In this document: piece by piece, positions 1 through 9,582 of the stretch
Layout: each line of letters opens with the position of its first letter
Numbering within the stretch: the first letter of the stretch is position 1
Assembly (NCBI GenBank): GCA_963575745.1
Contig: CAUYUJ010008158.1
Span: 58,223 to 122,222, forward strand
Source: Prorocentrum cordatum
Lineage: Eukaryota; Sar; Dinophyceae; Prorocentrales; Prorocentraceae
DNA length: 64,000 nucleotides
Direction of reading: 5' to 3'
Made by a program: the position numbers and the translations under genes
The notes under the pieces: generated by a model
Database searches by the model: none
What the model was told of the DNA's origin: nothing
Seen by the model: the letters and a program-made list of their open reading frames with translations, nothing else

Positions 1-1400
1 CACCCGCTGGCTTAAAACTGCCACCCAAATATCCTCACCCGCTGGCTTAAAACTGCCACCCAAATATTCTCACCCGCTGGCTTAAAACTGCCACCCGAGA
101 TATCCTCACCCGCTGGCTTAAGACTGCCACCGAAATATCCTCACCCGCTGGCTTAAAACTGCCACCGAAATATCCTCACCCGCTGGCTTAAAACTGCCAC
201 CCAAATATTCTCACCCGCTGGCTTAAAACTGCCACCCGAGATATCCTCACCCGCTGGCTTAAGACTGCCACCGAAATATCCTCACCCGCTGGCTTAAAAC
301 TGCCACCCAAATATCCTCACCCGCTGGCTTAAAACTGCCACCCAATTTTTCTCACCCGCTGGCTTAAAACTGCCACCCGAGATATCCTCACCCGCTGGCT
401 TAAGACTGCCACCGAAATATCCTCACCCGCTGGCTTAAAACTGCCACCCAAATATCCTCACCCGCTGGCTTAAAACTGCCACACAAATATTCTCACCCGC
501 TGGCTTAAAACTGCCACCCGAGATATCCTCACCCGCTGGCTTAAGACTGCCACCGAAATATCCTCACCCGCTGGCTTAAAACTGCCACCGAAATATCCTC
601 ACCCGCTGGCTTAAAACTGCCACCCAAAATTTCTCACCCGCTGGCTTAAAACTGCCACCCGAGATATCCTCACCCGCTGGCTTAAGACTGCCACCGAAAT
701 ATCCTCACCCGCTGGCTTAAAACTGCCACCGAAATATCCTCACCCGCTGGCTTAAAACTGCCACCCAAATATTCTCACCCGCTGGCTTAAAACTGCCACC
801 CGAGATATCCTCACCCGCTGGCTTAAGACTGCCACCGAAATATCCTCACCCGCTGGCTTAAAACTGCCACCCAAATATCCTCACCCGCTGGCTTAAAACT
901 GCCACACAAATATTCTCACCCGCTGGCTTAAAACTGCCACCCGAGATATCCTCACCCGCTGGCTTAAGACTGCCACCGAAATATCCTCACCCGCTGGCTT
1001 AAAACTGCCACCGAAATATCCTCACCCGCTGGCTTAAAACTGCCACCCAAAATTTCTCACCCGCTGGCTTAAAACTGCCACCCGAGATATCCTCACCCGC
1101 TGGCTTAAGACTGCCACCGAAATATCCTCACCCGCTGGCTTAAAACTGCCACCCAAATATCCCTCAACTCCGCTGGCTTAAACAATGCCACCCAAAATAT
1201 TCTCTACCCGCTGGCTTAAAACTGCCACCCGATATATCCTCACCCCTGGCTTAAGACTGCCACCGAAATATCCCACGCCGCTGCTTAAAACTGCCACCCA
1301 CCATATCCTCACCCGCTGGCTTGAAACCTGCCACCCAATTTGCACCCCGCTGGCTTTAAAACTGCCAACATATATATCCTCAACCGCTGGCTTAAGACTG
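1..1400. repeat. 35-bp tandem repeat array with higher-order structure
   Basis: About 39 head-to-tail copies of a 35-bp unit (34-36 bp) with core CACCCGCTGGCTTAAAACTG. Units differ in their last third and run in a four-unit cycle of about 141 bp: CCCAAATATCCT or CCGAAATATCCT, then CCCAAATATTCT, then CCCGAGATATCCT, then a unit with TTAAGACTG. A rarer ACACAAATATTCT variant occurs at 481 and again at 904, which shows a longer cycle of 423 bp (12 units). The last 250 bases before the gap are increasingly irregular. No open frame of interest is present. Confidence 0.97.
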
Positions 1401-1500
1401 NNNNNNNNNNNNNNNNNNNNNNNNNNNNNNNNNNNNNNNNNNNNNNNNNNNNNNNNNNNNNNNNNNNNNNNNNNNNNNNNNNNNNNNNNNNNNNNNNNNN
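1401..1500. other. Assembly gap (100 N)
   Basis: Exactly 100 unknown bases, the conventional size for a gap of unknown length. It lies inside tandem repeat on the left and begins (GGA)n on the right, so the true distance is unknown. Confidence 0.99.
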
Positions 1501-1816
1501 GGAGGAGGAGGAGGAGGAGGATGCTGTCAGCGCATATCCAGGCGGGAGGCAGAACTGTCCAGAGGGGCCGTGGGCGGGAGCAGGGGTGGGCCTAAAAGGT
1601 GTTTTGGCGATTTCGTAGGTCGTTTTCGTTTCGATTTCGTTCTGTGTGAAAGGCGGATGCAAGACGAAACGAGGGACAACGACAACAAAACGAAAGCGAC
1701 ACACGTCCGGGCGGGGCGGCGTCCGGGGAGGCCGGGGCCGCGGGGGCGTGCGCGGGCAGGGGCGGAGCGTCCTGGCTCGCCGATGTGTCAGGAGGGGGAG
1801 AAGAAGGTGGCAGCCA
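1501..1816. other. Unassigned DNA with short (GGA)n and a foldback
   Basis: A short (GGA)n follows the gap. Around 1618-1702 a TTTTCGTTTCG-rich stretch is followed by its approximate inverse (CGAAACG, AACGAAAGCGAC), giving an imperfect foldback. The rest is GC-rich with no recognisable gene. Confidence 0.5.
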
Positions 1817-2102
1817 ATCCTCCGCCTCCTCCTCCTCCTCCTCCTCCGCCTCCTCCTCCTCCGCACCCTCCTCCTCCCCTCCCCGCCCTCGTTTTCACCT
1901 CCTCCTCCTCTCCGCTCCCCTCTCCCTCCTCCTCCTCCTCCTCCCCTCGCTCCTCCTCACAAAACCCTCCTCCTCCTCCTCCCCTCCTCCTCCCCTCCTC
2001 CTCTCCTCCTCCGCCTCCTCCTCCTCCTCCTCCTCCTCCTCATCCCCTTCACACCCATCCTTCTCCTCTTCCTCTTTCCTCCTCCCCCCCCCCTCTTCCT
2101 CC
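1817..2102. repeat. (CCT)n microsatellite abutting the retrotransposon 5' end
   Basis: About 285 bases of interrupted CCT/CTC repeat, pyrimidine on the + strand. It runs directly into the spliced-leader sequence that starts at 2103. A second (CCT)n tract closes the other side of the element at 8576, so the element sits between two tracts of the same repeat in the same orientation. Confidence 0.95.
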
Positions 2103-2124
2103 TCCGTAGCCATTTTGGCTCAAG
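2103..2124 (+). other. Complete dinoflagellate spliced-leader sequence (retroposed)
   Basis: All 22 bases match the dinoflagellate SL consensus: TCCGTAGCCATTTTGG followed by CTCAAG, with T at the variable first base. In dinoflagellates this leader is added to mRNA 5' ends by trans-splicing. It is followed by GCCAAAATGG, not by a GT splice donor, so this is not an SL RNA gene. It sits at the 5' boundary of the non-LTR element, as expected if a trans-spliced transcript was reverse transcribed to its very end. Bases 2110-2119 and 2125-2134 are perfect inverse complements around a five-base loop. Confidence 0.93.
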
Positions 2125-2312
2125 GCCAAAATGGTGACCATTTCACTGCCGATCTGGGCTAGGGTCCCACAGCTTTCAGTGCTCTTCGTATTTGCAGCCA
2201 CACCCACGGGCGAGCTGCCGCCCACCGCAGCTACACTAAGGGGCGAGCTGCCGCCCAGTCCATATCCCTCCCTCGCGTGGCTCGCGAGAGCTGCCTGGGA
2301 AGCAGTGGGACG

Positions 2313-3488
2313 ATGGCCGCCGCAGACCGCGGTGGAGGGACCGCCCCTGCTGACGGAGGAGCTGCCGCCAATGGCGGCACCAGGCCGCGACGTGCACGCC
2401 CTGAAGGTGGACGAGGCTCGCCAGCAAGGTTCGCTGGCCAGTTCACGGTCTGCAAGCAGTGTCGATACCGATGGACGTGGAAGGGGAAGTCCGAGTGCTT
2501 CTACTGTGGCAAGCAGCTGGCCCCATCACCTGCCGAACGCCGCCAGCCCACAGGGGCGTGGGCAGGAGTCAGCAAGCCACCGCCGTGGAAGGAGCAGCCA
2601 ATGGCCGTCGCCCCGACCAGGGACGCCATCATCGCCACGCTCAGCACGCTCCTCAGCGACACCAAGCACGCCGAACTCGTCGGCAACCTCAAGGACGCCT
2701 TCCAGCAGCCCGACAAGCCGCAGCCTGGCCGCACTGCAGAACAGGTGCTCCAGTCGGCGCTGTCTGTCCTCACAGACAGGGAGAAGAAGTTCAAGCAGTC
2801 GGTCGACGACGTCGAGGCTGCCAAGCAGTGGTACGACGACGCCGTGGCCAAACAAGAGCAAGCCGCCCTGGACCTCGTCCAGGCACAGAACGCATGCGCC
2901 AAGGCGCAAGCGGACCACAGCGCCAAGCTTGCTGGAGCTGCACGCGGAGCACCACCAGTGGGGCCTCAGGAAGCCTTCAAGGTCGACAGCTCTATGTGGG
3001 GCGACCTCTCCATCTACGACGAGGGCGCCCGCGCCCAGATGGAACAGTGGAAGCAAGAGCTCGACCAGCGCCTGGCCGAGCTCAACAATGGTCAAGAGAA
3101 AGTACGTGAACTCCTACGCCAAGCCACGGAGTCCACCACCAACCCAGCGAAGCGGAAGAAGCCGTGTGGGGAGGAACCAGCTGCTCAGCAACCTCATCCT
3201 GGACCTGCTCCCGCTTCACCAGAGGAACAGCAGCCAGCGGCCGCGCCTGGAGGACAGGAACAACCTGGCACGCCAGGAGGCTCTGCCGCCCCACCTGCTG
3301 AGCCACGCCAGCCTGGAGGGGCCGCCCCTGCCGCCGACGAGCCCTCCGCGGAGGACCGCAAGGCCGCCGCCGAGCTCATCGCCACCACCACCAGGGCCAG
3401 GGAGCTGGCCCACGCAGCTAAGGGCTTGGGCAAGGGCGCCACCATGGCGCCAGCGGCAGCGGCAGGAGCCCCACTGTCGCTGGGGTAG
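2313..3488 (+). CDS. Retrotransposon ORF1: zinc-finger and coiled-coil RNA-binding protein
   Basis: Probable nucleic-acid-binding partner of the ORF2 protein in the retrotransposition complex. From ATG 2313 it is 391 residues and open to a TAG. An Arg/Gly/Pro-rich basic N-terminus is followed by a zinc finger with CxxC at residues 47-50 and 62-65 (CKQCRYRWTWKGKSECFYCG), resembling a zinc ribbon or RanBP2-type finger. Residues of roughly 140-275 are Lys/Glu/Gln/Ala-rich and should form coiled coils. The C-terminus is Pro/Ala/Gln-rich low complexity. An upstream in-frame GTG at 2277 would add 12 residues; ATG 2313 is preferred. It lies 188 bases after the spliced leader and ends just before the endonuclease reading frame begins. 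The frame is intact, unlike ORF2. Confidence 0.8.
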   Translation: MAAADRGGGTAPADGGAAANGGTRPRRARPEGGRGSPARFAGQFTVCKQCRYRWTWKGKSECFYCGKQLAPSPAERRQPTGAWAGVSKPPPWKEQPMAVAPTRDAIIATLSTLLSDTKHAELVGNLKDAFQQPDKPQPGRTAEQVLQSALSVLTDREKKFKQSVDDVEAAKQWYDDAVAKQEQAALDLVQAQNACAKAQADHSAKLAGAARGAPPVGPQEAFKVDSSMWGDLSIYDEGARAQMEQWKQELDQRLAELNNGQEKVRELLRQATESTTNPAKRKKPCGEEPAAQQPHPGPAPASPEEQQPAAAPGGQEQPGTPGGSAAPPAEPRQPGGAAPAADEPSAEDRKAAAELIATTTRARELAHAAKGLGKGATMAPAAAAGAPLSLG

Positions 3489-3489
3489 C

Positions 3490-4720
3490 CGCAAGCGGCC
3501 GCAGCGGCCGAGGGGGCATGGGAACTGCGCCAGGGGGCTCCCCGCGGCAGGTGCACCCGCCCCAGAGCCCGAGCGGGCGGCCCAGATCCTGTTCGGCAAC
3601 ATAACGGCGTGGGGGCCGCAGGCCGCCAACTTTTGTCGCAGCGCAGGCTTCAAGTACCACCTCATAGCGCTGGCGGAGACGCACATCGACGCGAACGGTA
3701 TCACGGAGCAGATTGGCAAGCTCGCCGTGGACGGCTGGAAGCTGTCGGCCACGCCCGCGGTGGCCACCAACAAATCGGACAATGGGGCCCATGGCGGCGA
3801 GTGGATCCTCGCGCGCGGGGACGTGGCGGCGACCGCGTTCGAGGGCTACAGGGGCTACTACGTCAAGCGCCACAAGAGGAGCCGTTCGTGGGCTTCACGC
3901 CGACAGTCCCCCACTCCAAGAGCGGCAACATAGTCGCCCTGGCGGCGCACCTGCGCCCTGGCCTACGGGGCCAAGGCGCGAACAGGGACATCCTGGTCTC
4001 CATCTCCACCTTCGTGGACATGCTCATGGACCCGTGGATCATCCTGGCCGACTGGAACTACGAGCCGCACTGGTGGGACAACAAGCCGTGGCTCACGCGA
4101 TGGAACGGCGCCATCCTCACCGACCCGAGCTGCGAGGCGACGTGCGACAAGGGCTCGGGCTCCGTGTGCGATTGCGCGATCGTACGGGCGGACATAGCCA
4201 CGCACGTCGGGATCGAGGCCATCTACGACGTCCCGTGGAAGACCCACTGCGGCATCCAGATCGCGGTGGGCACTGCCGAGCCGTGGCAATGCAATGCTAT
4301 AAAGGTTCCCAAAGCCCTCCCCGCACGAGCCAGACCCAAGAAGGTCGCGGACCCGGGCAGCAAAAGGTCCAAGGCTCGTGCGGAGGCGTTGCGAACCAGG
4401 AGGGGTAGGCTACCAGAGCACTTGCGCGACGAGTTCGGCGCCCTCTATTTCAACCGCGAGACGGCCAAGGAGGACCCCGCCCCCTTCGTCACCCCCCAGC
4501 AGTACTGGGACGCAGCCGCCGACGAGGTCAGCAACTTCCCGTAGTTCGATGGCGCAAAGGTCGGCGCCAAGGAGGGCAGAGGACGCATCTTCCACAACCA
4601 TGCGCCGAACCTCGCGGAGAAAATCAACTCGAAGTACGCGCAGTGGGTCGCGACCCTGGAGCCCGCCTTCCTGGAGACGCGCGCGGCCCCCGTCGAGGAC
4701 AGGGCCAAGTGGCCAGGGCA
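3490..4720 (+). pseudogene. Retrotransposon ORF2, endonuclease (EEP/APE-like) part, broken
   Basis: N-terminal endonuclease that would nick target DNA to prime reverse transcription. Recognisable pieces are ILFGNITAWGPQ near 3577 (the N motif), LAETHI near 3670 (catalytic Glu), ILADWNYEP near 4045 (equivalent of the G/A-D-F/W-N motif), and VCDCAIVRADIA followed by KTHCGI near 4165-4255 (Asp and His region). The first half reads in one frame to about 3885, then continues in another. A TAG at 4542-4544 interrupts the linker, which stays open beyond it to about 4720 before another frame change. No ATG starts the frame after ORF1, so initiation is unclear. The domain assignment is secure; activity is excluded for this copy. 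Confidence 0.82.
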
Positions 4721-7080
4721 GGGCAGAGGGGTACAGGACCACCAAGCAGACGATGAAGGCGTCGCCTGGCAGAGCGTACCTCAAGGACCCCGAGGCTACA
4801 TGGCGGCAGCACCTCAGCACCCTCGTGGCGAGGTACACTGCGCTGGCCGCCAACGGCAAGGACCCCAAAGCCCGCCAGCACATCCACAAGACAGTCATGA
4901 AGAAGCTGGACGACCTAGAGAACCTTGAGTTCTCCAAGGAGCTCTTAGGCAGGAAAACCGACCCGCAGGAGATCGAAGAGTGGAAGACCCAGCTCGTTAC
5001 CCTCGAGTACTGCGACGTGGCTGACTTGCACCGCGTCATCGCCACCACCATGGGGTGGGCCCACAAAGCCATGGCGAGAGCTGCAGGCAGAGCGCGAAAA
5101 CGGTATCTCGACTGGGCGAAACAGGCGTGGAAGGACCCACCAGGCAAGCTGCACCGCATGGTCACTGACCCCAGGGCGCCGCGCTTGGAGGACAAGCAGC
5201 CCCAGAGAACGATGGACGACCCGTCCACGCTCATGAACCACTCTGCCGACACTTGGCGCTCCATCTGGGCGTCCGACAGCTGCAACGCCAAGCAGGTCAT
5301 CAACGCATATGAGAAGGCCGTGCGGCTCGCGAAGGAGGACCCCCTCCCGCTAATCGAGCCGCAGCACATGCAGGCCATCGTGGGCGCCGCCAACCCGAAG
5401 AAGGCGGGAGGAGTCGACAACATCGGCCCCGTCGACATCCAGAGGCTTCCCGAGAAAAGGGATCCAGGAGCTCGCCGAGATCTACAACCAGGTGGAGGCC
5501 AACGGACTGTGGCCCCAGCAGCTCTGCGCCACCATTGGGGCCATGGCCCCCAAGCCCGGAGGTGGAGAGAGAATCTCGGGCATGCTCCCCACAATCCCCA
5601 AGACCTGGGCCAAGGTCCGCTCCAGTGCCACCGACGAGTGGTCCAAGGAGCTCGGGGAGTTCTGGGACACCGCCATCAAAGGCTCCAGCGCCCGCAAGGG
5701 CAGCGCTAGTCAGGGCGCTCCTTGACGAGACGGCGGCGACCTTGGGCATTGCTTTCGCGACCTTGCTGATGGACGTAGAGAAGTTCTACGACTCGGTCTG
5801 CTACGCGGCCCTCTTCGACGCCGCGATCGGGGTCAACTTCCCCCCGATTGTCGTGGCGATGGAGGTGCAGCTCTACCTTGCGCCCAGGTACTTGCGGATG
5901 CACGGCTGGGTCAGCGACATCATAGACGCCGAGGGGTCCATCGTCGCGGGCAGCTGCAATGGCGGCAAGCTCGCCAAGGTCTACCTGGGGCCGATCCTGC
6001 AGAGGGCCCACATCAACCACACGCACGCTGGCCTGTGGACGTTCGTGGACGACATGGTCGCGAGGACAGAGGGCCAAACCAAGCAAGTCATCGGGGATCT
6101 CATCGGGGTTGGCGCCGGCCTATTCGAAGGTATGACGAGTGCGGGGCTCCGAGTCTCCCCCAAGACCACCGTCGTCGCCTCCAGCCAGACGATCGCCTAC
6201 GCAGTGCACGACGGTCTCAAGAAGAAGGGCCACCACGTCAAGGTGGCCAACAGCGCGGTCGACCTTGGCATCGACGTGGGAGGCGCCAAGAGACGGGTTG
6301 TCGCCAAGGCAATCAAGAGGGCCAGGACCGCGAGGAGGCGCACTTACCGCATCGTCGCCAAGGTCAGGAAGCACGCCTCCCTCGCCAAAATCGCGAAGGG
6401 CTTGTGGAACACGGGGTCCAGGCCACAGGGGGCCTACGGTCACCAGATCATGGGCCTCGGCCCAGCGGCCATCCTCGACCAGCGGCGCCAGGCCGTCCAG
6501 GCTGCGGCGGGGAAGGTCCCTGGTCGCTGTCTCTCTACAGCCCTCGCCGTCGTCATGGGGAAGAAGGGCCCCGCGATCGAGCTCAGGCGCCAGTCGATCG
6601 CCGAGCGGCTCAACTTCTGGATGCAGTACCCAGAACACCACAGTCGGGTCACGCAGGCGTGGAAGCGGATCTACGACAAGTCGATCAAGCACGGCAACAA
6701 GAAGTGGAGGAAGGTCAAGGGGCCCATCTCCGCCATCCAGGCCATCCTCCTGGACGCAGGCTGGACCTGCCCGACGCCAACGGAGTGGTCGCGACCTCCG
6801 TGGGCAGGCGAGACCTACACCCAGGAGTGGCAGCTACCCCACAGTGGACAAGCCAACTGGGAGGACAAGCGCAATGACGTGGACCCTGCGGAGTTCGTCC
6901 ACGAGTTCTGCTTGTCCCTCGAGAGGAGCCTCTGGAGGGATGCTGCCAAACATCCACATGGAGAAGGACTGCAACGGGGGGGCCCAGACGTCCACATAGT
7001 TGCCAACGCGATGGAGAGGTTCACGAGGAAGGGCCAGTACGACCAGGCGGCCCTCAACCTCTGCGTGGTCGCGGGGGCGC
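4721..7080 (+). pseudogene. Retrotransposon ORF2, reverse transcriptase part, broken
   Basis: RNA-directed DNA polymerase. A linker of helical, charged sequence (4725-5330) leads to KKAGGVDNIGPVDIQRLP near 5397, typical of RT motifs 1-2. Frame changes near 5455 and 5695 follow. Motif A reads LLMDVEKFYDSV near 5765-5800, with Asp. Motif C is FVDDM at 6042-6056, with Phe-Val in place of the usual Tyr-Ala before the Asp pair. Motif D is AGLRVSPKTTVV near 6139. The thumb and connection region follow without a break. The single frame from 5700 to about 7760 is open, so the decay is concentrated upstream. Confidence 0.85.
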
Positions 7081-8517
7081 AATGGCCCAGAAGCCGACTC
7101 GTCGAGGCGGGGTGCAACGCTATTCCAACCTGTCCGAGGTGCGGTGGGGCCGACGAGACGCTCATGCACAGGGTCTGGCTGTGCCCTTGCAACCGCGACC
7201 ACGAGGACTACACGGATTCTGACGCCCTCATGCTCTCTGCCCTGGCTGGAGCAGAAGCCCCCGCATGCAGGCTCCGCGGCCTGCCTGCGTGCGATGACAC
7301 GTACCCGCTCTTTGCCTCATTGGGAGGGGACGGCGGGTGGAGCTGGGTTGGGCGGGATTGGGAGGACTGCGTCAGCAGCGACGGCACCCTCACCCTCTTC
7401 GGGGACGGCTCTGGAGGTCAGTACAGTGATGACCCACGACGCCGACGAGTGGGGACCGCCTGTGCCGCTATGAATTGCCTCTTCGGGGAGTGGGTCCCCT
7501 GGGGAGGCATCATTTCGGGCCTCGAGGGCCCCTTTCAGACTGTGCCTCGTGCTGAGCTGCTGGCTTTTGCGCTCGCCCTTGAACACTGGGAGGGTGACCT
7601 CTGCTTTATCACAGACCACCTCCCGTTATTTGACGGATGGCGGTCGAATCGACACTTGCGCCCCCGCGAGGGCGCTAATCAGGATTTGTGGGCACGTATT
7701 GCAAAAGCAATTCGCGCACGTGGCAGTAGGCAGCTCTCGGTGATCTGGGTGCCCTCACACAGCGAGGAGTCATGGCCTTGCCTCAGACCCAGTGCGATAC
7801 TTTCACACTATCGGTAACGCGACGGCCGATGCATGGGCAGGGGTAGCGGCCCAACAGTCCTACGAGGCAGCGCTCGTAGGACAGGCCCCTCCCACAGACC
7901 TGCGCGATGCCCAGTGCACCCTCATCCGCAGGAGTTCGCGCCGAGCCCTAGCTGACACGCTTGCAGTCGACCCCTGGGTGGCGGAGCGACCCTCGCAGGC
8001 CAAAGGCCCGCGTCTCACCAAGCTGCAGCTAGCCATTCAATCGAGCCAGCACGCCTTTGAGCTCAGAGCGGGCAAGTATCTCTGCTCTCGGTGCGGGCTC
8101 ACCACTGACAAGTGTAAAGTGCGCCAGGCCTGTGCCACGCCGTGCACTCACCAGCCGCCCCTTCCGTCCGCCAGCGACCAGATAGTGCCAGTACAGGGCG
8201 CCATCACCATTGCTGGCCGTGAGCTGCACGCCAGCCATAAGCTTCATTTCATGCAGAAGTACCGCCTGTACTTCTGCCGCGGGCGCGGTAAGACGGCCAC
8301 TGAGGACCCACGCCACCTCGCCGCACCCTGCGCAGGCATTACCAAGAAAGGGCGAGAGAACCTCGCCAATATTGACAAGGGAGAATTTACTCGCGCCCAC
8401 GCGGGGCGGGATGGCCTCACCAAATTTCTGCGCGCAGCTACCCACGGCATGGCCGTGGAAGAAATATCAGCTGCCGCCGCGCCTGCCGCTGCGTGCGCCG
8501 CTCGTGGCCAGGGCTAG
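7081..8517 (+). pseudogene. Retrotransposon ORF2 C-terminus: CCHC knuckle, RNase H and Cys-rich tail
   Basis: Near 7129-7185 a CPRCGGADETLMHRVWLCP stretch gives CxxC-x8-H-x4-C, the knuckle commonly placed after the RT in non-LTR elements. RNase H follows: Asp in GDGSGG (7404), Glu in RAELLAF (7554), Asp in ITDHL (7614), VWVPSHS near 7744, and GNATADAWAG with the last Asp at 7828, reached after a frame change near 7765. All four acidic positions are present. This domain would remove the RNA template strand. Beyond it are a second Cys-rich group (CSRCGLTTDKC, 8089-8121) and a basic tail ending with TAG at 8515. The tail's role is unknown. Confidence 0.8.
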
Positions 8518-8575
8518 GGTGCGTTTGGCATCGCCCGAACTTCGCACCTGGGTGCGCTCGGTCTGTTCCTCTGTT

Positions 8576-8692
8576 CCCTCCTCCCTCCTCCCTCCTCCTC
8601 CTCCTCCTCCTCCTCCTCCTCCTCCTCCTCCTCCTCTTCCTAATCCTCCTCCTCCTCCTCCTCCTCCTCCTCCTCCTCCTCCTCCATGTCCT
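8576..8692. repeat. (CCT)n microsatellite at the retrotransposon 3' end
   Basis: About 115 bases of nearly pure CCT beginning 60 bases after the ORF2 stop. It could be the element's own 3' tail or the pre-existing target repeat. Confidence 0.95.
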
Positions 8693-8700
8693 CCCAGTTA

Positions 8701-8840
8701 ACAGACGCAGGTGATCGTCGATTCCCCAGAAAATACATGGGAAAACATGGGAAGTGGGGGGGAAGACAAGGGCCCCGAAGATATGGGAAAGTATGGGGAA
8801 TCCTGTTATTTGTACCTATTTCTTTGTGTGTCCCAAGGTC
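8701..8840 (+). repeat. Interspersed AGAAAATATGGG repeat, copy 1 of 3
   Basis: Shares ATCGTCGATTCCCCAGAAAA, GGGAAGTGGGGGGGAAG, a second AGATATGGGAAAGTATGGGG and a TTTGTGTGTCCC end with copies at 38880-39012 and 55255-55412. All three are in the same orientation. The two better copies start with ACACACAGACACAAT, a weak inverse of the TTTGTGTGTCC end. Confidence 0.85.
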
Positions 8841-9190
8841 TCTTCAATATAGGCCCACCAAGGAATGTTCTGAGGACCCTTCGTTGTCTGCACGAGATGT
8901 TGTTAGAACATCACACCAGAGAACATACCCAATCAATGGACGGTTTGACATGGGATCGACAAAAAGGTCGATGAGGAGATCGACCAGGAATCCGGGAATC
9001 CGGGAACCCAGCCGGCCACCAAGATCGGCGGGAAATGTTCGCCGACTCTATTAGTTTCCGCTAGGACCACTTTAGTGCAAGCTCTGATTGGGGAATTTCT
9101 GGCTGGGGCCGTTGTGTTTTGACACGTCGGGCGCTTATGTTCTAAGAACCTTGTTTTTGTTCTCTGAACGTTTCTGTGGACTTCACGGAA
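8841..9190. other. No recognisable feature
   Basis: Mixed-composition DNA without an exon, repeat family or inverted repeat that I can support. Confidence 0.5.
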
Positions 9191-9374
9191 GAGTGACCCT
9201 TCGCCGGAGTAACCTTTGGTGCGGGCTCATCGGGCTCCCCCGGATCGCCGAGCGCGATGCGACAGGAGCGGCCCGCCGCGGGCCCTTGGGTTTGGCTCCC
9301 TCGCGCCCTTGGGTTTGGCTCCCTCGCGCCCCCAAAAGCTGCGCCCCAAAGGTCACTCTGACCCAGGGTCACTC
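9191..9374. mobile_element. GAGTGACCC inverted-repeat element, copy 1 of 2
   Basis: Begins GAGTGACCC and ends GGGTCACTC, exact inverse complements. Inner sequence (CGCCGGAGT, GGGCTCCCC, GCGCGATGCG) matches the copy at 24568-24726. A second GGTCACTC lies just inside the right end. A short internal tandem duplication (CCCTTGGGTTTGGCTCCCTC, twice) is private to this copy. No coding capacity. Confidence 0.75.
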
Positions 9375-9582
9375 TTACGTCTGGCCGATGTTGGGTTCTG
9401 AGAACATCTCGTGGCAGGCCTGTAGGAATGCCGGGGCGGTCGGTCCCTGCTCCAGGCATGGCCTGTGAGGCCGCTTGCGAGGCGGAGCCCCGGGGCCGCG
9501 GCGCGCCTGCCGACGGCGCGGCCCTCTGCTGCCCCCCCGCGCGGGCCCTCTGCTCCCCGGACCTCCGACGCCACGATGCTTG

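Larger units (their letters stand above)
2103..8575 (+). mobile_element. Decayed non-LTR (LINE-type) retrotransposon with SL, EN, RT and RNase H
   Basis: Two-ORF element of about 6.5 kb. Order: spliced leader, short 5' UTR, ORF1 with zinc finger and coiled coil, then ORF2 regions for endonuclease, reverse transcriptase, a CCHC-type knuckle, RNase H and a Cys-rich C-terminus. No LTRs or integrase are seen. The RNase H domain points to an I-like lineage, but this is inferred from domain order only. ORF2 is broken by a stop near 4542 and by frame changes near 3885, 4720, 5455, 5695 and 7765, so this copy cannot make a full ORF2 protein. It ends in a short 3' UTR and (CCT)n. I saw no target duplication, which would be hard to detect inside a microsatellite. 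Confidence 0.9.

Noticed and set aside
1-1400. CRISPR-like appearance of the regularly spaced repeats
   Set aside because: Units are contiguous with no unique spacers, and the genome is eukaryotic; this is satellite DNA.
2103-2124. SL RNA gene
   Set aside because: The SL is followed by GCCAAAATGG rather than a GT donor and snRNA-like sequence, and it leads directly into a retrotransposon.
2131-3490. Frame starting at the ATG inside the SL hairpin and overlapping ORF1
   Set aside because: Up to about 3490 it is a shadow of ORF1 (Arg/Ser/Pro-rich, no domain). Only its later part encodes the endonuclease, which is listed under ORF2.
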